NCBI GenBank assembly: GCA_001768675.1
Contig: MELN01000062.1
Location: 1 to 9,576 of the forward strand
DNA: 9,576 nt
Direction: 5' to 3'
Source: Actinobacteria bacterium RBG_16_64_13
GTDB taxonomy: Bacteria > Actinomycetota > Thermoleophilia > RBG-16-64-13
In this document: positions 6,748 to 9,576 of the stretch, in pieces
How the letters are laid out: each line of letters begins with the position of its first letter
How positions within the stretch are numbered: the stretch's first letter is position 1
The notes under the pieces: generated by a model
What the model was told of the DNA's origin: nothing
What the model saw: the letters and a program-made list of their open reading frames with translations, nothing else
The model's database searches: none
Program-made: the position numbers and the translations under genes

Positions 6748-7296
6748 CTGCTCGCCGTTGAGGACCACCGTGCCTCGCACCGTGACCGGCCTGGTCAGGA
6801 TGTCCAGCACGGGGCACCTTGATTCAGCAAGCGCGACGAGCTCCTGTATCCGGTCTGCCGACTCTGGACTCGTGATGCTCGTCTCGAATCGCACCTCGGA
6901 ATAGCCCGGACGGGCGTCCGGGTCCAGACCAAAGAGACCGCGCAGATCGAGGTTTCCTTTGGACGCCACCGAGACTCCATCGAGCCGGATTCCCAGCACT
7001 GAGGCATACGCGGCATACACGATCTCCTGGCAGGTGCCGAGAGCGGCCAAGACGAGCTCCACCGGGTTCATTCCGGCGTCTGTCCCGCCGAGCGACGGGG
7101 GCTCGTCCACCACCAGCGGCTCGAAGTCCCGCACGTTCGCAGCGCACCGAACCCCGTCCTTCAAGGACGTGTCCGCGCGGAACACCACGTTCGCGGTCTT
7201 CGGATCTTTCGTGATGGCGGCGATGGTTTGTGTGAGCGCGGCCTTCAGCGCGGCTTCAGTGCTGCTCACGTCTTTCGTCTGCGTCAATACGGTCAT
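6724..7296 (-). CDS. OsmC-family protein
   Basis: A 190-residue member of the OsmC/Ohr superfamily, whose known members are cytoplasmic, dimeric thiol peroxidases that reduce organic hydroperoxides. The two cysteines expected for the redox pair are present: C89 in LAALGTCQEIV (helix start) and C161 in AESRCPVLDIL. The preceding GGTDAGMNPVELVLAALGTC is the standard OsmC signature. Another cysteine at 51 is not part of the family pair. The protein is longer than the common ~140-residue forms, with about 40 extra residues at the N-terminus. ATG 7296 is supported by AAGGAAGGA (plus coordinates 7306-7314). It is the only clearly intact enzyme between two broken genes and has its own strong promoter, so it is probably expressed alone. 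A non-peroxidase role is possible, since many OsmC-like proteins are uncharacterised. Confidence 0.9.
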   Translation of the reverse strand: MTVLTQTKDVSSTEAALKAALTQTIAAITKDPKTANVVFRADTSLKDGVRCAANVRDFEPLVVDEPPSLGGTDAGMNPVELVLAALGTCQEIVYAAYASVLGIRLDGVSVASKGNLDLRGLFGLDPDARPGYSEVRFETSITSPESADRIQELVALAESRCPVLDILTRPVTVRGTVVLNGEQIHQQDWS

Positions 7297-7386
7297 TGCT
7301 TGGTGTCCTTCCTTGCTCTCGAGCCTTGCGTCACCCTACCGTGGTCAGTTCGCGGTCGGTAAGCTCAGTTTGTCTATCGGAATAGT

Positions 7387-7416
7387 AGATTAACTCCTTC
7401 TTCCTGGACTTGTCAA
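7387..7416 (-). promoter_or_regulatory. near-consensus sigma-70 type promoter for the OsmC gene
   Basis: Read on the minus strand, TTGACA (7411-7416) is followed by an 18-base spacer and TAATCT (7387-7392). Transcription would start near 7380, leaving a leader of about 80 bases before ATG 7296. An imperfect palindrome, CTATCGGAATAG (plus 7374-7385), lies just downstream of the -10 and would overlap the start site, a place where a repressor could bind; no specific regulator can be named. Confidence 0.7.
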
Positions 7417-7740
7417 GCGGCCGCAAGATGATGGAGCCATGATCGCGATGTCGAGGTGAGCGGTTGAGGTGCGGGAGCGGGTCCTCCGCATGGCGTTCGA
7501 GACTCTCCAGCAAACTCGCGTGGGGCATGGGGCGCGCAAGACCCGTCACCGACCCTGTCCAGCCGCCTCCCCAACTGGCCAGGCGCGGTCTCGCCAGTAA
7601 GGTAGCCCGCATTCCAGACACTTGCCCGGTGCCTGACCGGCGTCCGGACCGTACTCTGGTATAAGGCGGGTGCCCGGCGACGCGGTCTACGAGGATCGGG
7701 CTCCGCCGCAAGAGTGACAGCGACCAGAATGGGGAGTGTG
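7417..7740. other. gene-free stretch between the OsmC promoter and the MMPL remnant
   Basis: These 324 bases hold no frame that I can support. Short open frames exist on both strands but match nothing I know and lack ribosome sites. The right part carries the proposed promoter and ribosome site of the truncated MMPL gene; the left part abuts the OsmC -35 element, so this is a divergent regulatory region. Confidence 0.5.
7657..7665 (+). promoter_or_regulatory. possible extended -10 element upstream of the MMPL remnant
   Basis: TGGTATAAG gives an extended -10 (TG, one base, TATAAG). I see no good -35 at normal spacing. It would start transcription about 70 bases before ATG 7741. Confidence 0.3.
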
Positions 7741-7923
7741 ATGAAGAAGTTCGGTCTCGAATCCATCGCCAGGGCCTGCGCCCGCCATCCATGGCGGACA
7801 TTGACGGCCTGGGTCGTCGTTCTCGCCTGCGCGGGAACGATCACCGTCATGTATCTGGGCGGAGCCCTCAGCAACGAGACGAGCTTCACCAACGACCCGA
7901 AATCGTGGCCCCACCACATGTAG
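7741..7923 (+). pseudogene. 5' fragment of an MMPL/RND-type transporter, cut off after about 55 residues
   Basis: ATG 7741 follows GGGGAG (7731-7736) with four bases between. The first 55 residues have the standard MMPL beginning: a short amphipathic start, ARHPWRT (14-20), a hydrophobic first helix (about 21-42), then GGALSNETSFTNDPKS. Full MMPL proteins run to 700 or more residues with about 12 helices; here the frame ends with five unrelated residues and a stop at 7921-7923. From about 7902 onward the DNA is instead the minus-strand coding sequence of a small membrane protein. Homology to both genes ends at nearly the same base, so this is a deletion or recombination joint, not a frameshift. 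The start, ribosome site and possible promoter are intact, so a 60-residue peptide with one membrane helix may still be made. Confidence 0.8.
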
Positions 7924-8024
7924 CCCCAGAGAAAGACTGCGCCCGTCAGGAACGCGACGCTGAGCAGGGACAGAAAGACCAGCGAAGCCCTCTCGAAGGC
8001 CGAGCTGGCAGTTGGCGCGCTCAC
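7900..8024 (-). pseudogene. small membrane protein, copy 2, truncated after its first helix
   Basis: GTG 8024 is preceded by AAGGAAA (plus 8031-8037) at good spacing. The first ~42 residues align with copy 1 at 5741-5998: ERASLVFLSLLSVAFLTGA against LRALLVFMQLLSIACLAGA, and GYMWWGHD against GYVIWGGD. After GHDF the copy 1 continuation (turn, second helix, Glu/Arg tail) is absent, because the sequence becomes the antisense of the MMPL fragment. The frame runs on without an early stop, so a chimeric protein with an unrelated tail could be made. Intact ribosome site and start, lost second helix: a truncated paralogue. The family is not one I recognise. Confidence 0.65.
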
Positions 8025-8097
8025 GCAGTGTTTCCTTGCACCTGTGTACCTCTGCGCTGGAGCCAAGACCGTCTCAGTACATCTTGGAGCCACCGGC

Positions 8098-8103
8098 TAT
8101 ACT
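8098..8103 (+). promoter_or_regulatory. possible -10 box for the aldo-keto reductase
   Basis: TATACT lies 41 bases before ATG 8145 in the 120-base gap between the truncated minus-strand gene and the reductase. No good -35 is visible at 16-18 bases upstream, so support is weak. Confidence 0.3.
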
Positions 8104-8144
8104 CAAGCCGCCCTCACGATGGGAAAAGGGGTGGGCGGCAACAC

Positions 8145-9212
8145 ATGCAACGAATGACCCTAGGCAGGACGGGCCTGGAGACTTACCGCCTCGGCTTCGG
8201 AGGCATCCCTATCCAGCGGGTAACCGAGGCAGAAGCGGTGGAGACCGTCCGCTTTGCCCTCGAGCGCGGACTGGACTTCATCGACACCTCCCGGGCCTAC
8301 TCCACCAGCGAGCGCCGCATCGGACTAGCCCTCAAGGAGGCCGGCATAGGCGCGGACCGCACCGGCCCCGACGGCACTGCAGGCCCCGCCGGCCGTCACG
8401 TGGTGCTCGCCTCCAAGTCCCACGCCAAGACGGCTGACAAGATGCGGGCCGACCTGGAGACCAGCCTCAAGGAACTCCAGCGGGACTACATCGACATCTA
8501 CAAAGCCCACTTCGTGAGCAACCAGGCGGACTACGAGACCGTGATCTCTACCGGAGGGGCGCTGGAGGCCCTGCAGAAGGCCAAGGAGGAGGGCCTGATA
8601 GGCCACATCGGCATAACCGGCCACAGTCTGGACGTGCTCTATCGCGCCCTCACCGACGACCTCTTCGACGTGGTCATGGTCTGCTTCAGCTTTCTCGAAC
8701 CCCAGGCCCGGGCGATGATCATTCCCAAAGCGATCGGGAAGAACGTCGGCGTGATAGCCATGAAGCCCTTCTCCGGCGGTGTGATCGACGATGCCCGGCT
8801 GGCCCTGAAGTACGCCCTGGGCGAGCCCGGGGTCCTGGTCATCGCGGGGGTCGAGAGCCCGGCCCTCTTCGATGAGAACTGGCGGGTGTTTGAGGAGGGC
8901 GAGCCGCTCACCGACGCGGAACAGCACCAGATTTTGGAAATGCAGCAAAGCTACGACAAGGTCTTCTGCCGCCGCTGCGACTACTGCCAACCCTGCTCGG
9001 AAGAGATCCCCATCCAGACGGTGCTGGGCGTCCGCGCGTTGGTGAAACGCATGGGCAAAGAGGTTCTGCAGAAGGGGCCGCTCTGGGCAGGCGTCAACAA
9101 AGGTCGCACCTGCGCCGAATGCGGCGAGTGCCTGCCTCGCTGTCCCTACGAACTACCGATACCGGACCTCATTCGGGAGAACCTGCGCTGGCTGGACGAG
9201 GAAGCGGGATAG
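8145..9212 (+). CDS. aldo-keto reductase with a C-terminal eight-cysteine ferredoxin domain
   Basis: A 355-residue protein. I choose ATG 8145 because the family begins here (MTLGRTGLETYRLGFGG); the open frame extends further upstream without homology. The barrel domain (about 1-265) has the catalytic tetrad of aldo-keto reductases: D47, Y52, K91 in LASKSH and H122 in YKAHF. The C-terminus has C275-x2-C278-x2-C281-x2-C284 and C323-x2-C326-x2-C329-x3-C333-Pro, enough ligands for two [4Fe-4S] clusters. This architecture, reductase barrel plus ferredoxin-like tail, is common in anaerobes and facultative anaerobes, where substrates are often unknown; electron transfer between the clusters and NAD(P)H or a ferredoxin is likely. 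A Gly/Pro-rich loop at about 66-84 is long but typical of the group. It stands alone, convergent to a RelE-type gene, and is the best preserved gene of the right-hand region. Confidence 0.92.
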   Translation: MQRMTLGRTGLETYRLGFGGIPIQRVTEAEAVETVRFALERGLDFIDTSRAYSTSERRIGLALKEAGIGADRTGPDGTAGPAGRHVVLASKSHAKTADKMRADLETSLKELQRDYIDIYKAHFVSNQADYETVISTGGALEALQKAKEEGLIGHIGITGHSLDVLYRALTDDLFDVVMVCFSFLEPQARAMIIPKAIGKNVGVIAMKPFSGGVIDDARLALKYALGEPGVLVIAGVESPALFDENWRVFEEGEPLTDAEQHQILEMQQSYDKVFCRRCDYCQPCSEEIPIQTVLGVRALVKRMGKEVLQKGPLWAGVNKGRTCAECGECLPRCPYELPIPDLIRENLRWLDEEAG

Positions 9213-9253
9213 GGGCAAGAAGCACCTCCAAATCCCGGTGCTGCTGAGGCCGG

Positions 9254-9303
9254 CCGCGAGTAGCCGCGGGGGTGAGCCTTAGCCCGGCGGGCATCGGGCC
9301 CGC
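9254..9303. terminator. two small GC hairpins between convergent genes
   Basis: CCGCG (9254-9258) pairs with CGCGG (9265-9269), and GCGGGC (9287-9292) pairs with GCCCGC (9298-9303) over a five-base loop. They fill the gap between the reductase and the RelE-type gene, the second ending one base before the toxin stop codon. There is no T-tract; a termination role is suggested by position only. Confidence 0.35.
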
Positions 9304-9304
9304 G

Positions 9305-9574
9305 CTAGAGCGGCCGGTAGACGTCGGCCCGATGTTCAATACGGACTACCATGACCAGCGGATTCGCCTCGTCGATCGTAAAGACGACGCGATAGGCCCC
9401 CCGGCGGGCCGACCAGTAGCCCGTCAGTTGGCGCACGAGCGGTTTCCCGACCCGTCTCGGCTCTTCGAGCAGAGGTCCGGTCAGGAACTCCACCACCGCC
9501 GCGGCTACCGGTTCGGGAAGGCGCTCGAGCGCTCGGGCGGCGCTCGGAGCCACTCGAAGTTCGAAACCGGCCAC
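9305..9574 (-). CDS. RelE/ParE-family toxin
   Basis: An 89-residue protein with the RelE/ParE superfamily pattern: an N-terminal beta strand, APSAARALERLP as the first helix, then LTGYWSARRGAYRVVF (50-65) with the conserved Gly-x-Tyr-Arg, and VRIEHRADVYRP at the end with the usual His-Arg and Tyr. RelE members are ribosome-dependent mRNA endonucleases and ParE members poison gyrase; from sequence the HRxxVYR ending leans to RelE. The start is GTG 9574, two bases from the right edge, so a start slightly beyond the window is possible. Antitoxin genes of this family usually lie directly upstream and often overlap; here that would be outside the window, so the pair cannot be confirmed. Confidence 0.85.
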   Translation of the reverse strand: MAGFELRVAPSAARALERLPEPVAAAVVEFLTGPLLEEPRRVGKPLVRQLTGYWSARRGAYRVVFTIDEANPLVMVVRIEHRADVYRPL

Positions 9575-9576
9575 CA

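Noticed and set aside
7331..7801. A 156-codon minus-strand frame across the OsmC leader and the MMPL upstream region.
   Set aside because: It has no recognisable motif, covers the OsmC promoter and leader, and overlaps the MMPL start in antisense.
7791..8144. The upstream extension of the aldo-keto reductase frame.
   Set aside because: It runs across the MMPL joint and the truncated paralogue, lacks a ribosome site, and family homology begins at 8145.
8325..8990. A 221-codon minus-strand frame inside the aldo-keto reductase.
   Set aside because: It is a shadow of the reductase, whose catalytic and cysteine motifs fix the coding strand.

Overview
This is a high-GC bacterial window. The coding strands use GTG and TTG starts, there is an MMPL-type transporter fragment, and one protein has a Thr/Ser-rich stalk anchored by a membrane helix. 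Together these suggest an Actinomycetota or a related high-GC lineage, but this is inference because there is no rRNA or other phylogenetic marker here. I see no tRNA, rRNA, CRISPR array, transposase or phage gene.

Region 1 (2-5694, all plus strand, gaps of 22, -32, 66 and 76 nt) reads like one transcription unit. It starts with the tail of a surface protein: a Thr/Ser stalk with three 18-bp repeats, a membrane helix, and a cytoplasmic tail holding two copies of a six-cysteine motif. Two tandem, overlapping radical SAM paralogues follow. Each has CxxxCxxC, GGEP and a three-cysteine auxiliary-cluster motif, and each starts at TTG behind a good Shine-Dalgarno. Next is a membrane protein with an LssY_C-type domain but no PAP2 phosphatase domain. 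Last is a 748-residue fusion of a CrtC/AttH-type lipocalin-like domain to a complete prenyl diphosphate synthase that resembles the eukaryotic-type GGPP synthases. The two most interesting proposals are that the radical SAM pair acts on the Cys-rich tail, and that the fusion makes a prenyl diphosphate and then hydrates or cyclises a derived terpenoid.

Region 2 (5741-8024) is a scrambled accessory stretch. Two homologous small membrane proteins lie on the minus strand, and each touches a broken plus-strand gene. At about 6000 the neighbour is a radical SAM remnant that has lost its N-terminus, its GGEP motif and its C-terminal cysteine block while staying open. At about 7900 the second copy is cut off within a few bases of the point where an MMPL transporter is also cut off, which marks a deletion or recombination joint. 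An intact OsmC-family gene sits between them with a near-consensus sigma-70 type promoter, and a perfect 10-bp inverted repeat spans its stop codon.

Region 3 (8145-9574) holds an intact aldo-keto reductase with a C-terminal eight-cysteine ferredoxin domain. Convergent to it is a RelE/ParE-type toxin gene whose antitoxin would lie just beyond the right edge. Two small GC hairpins separate them.
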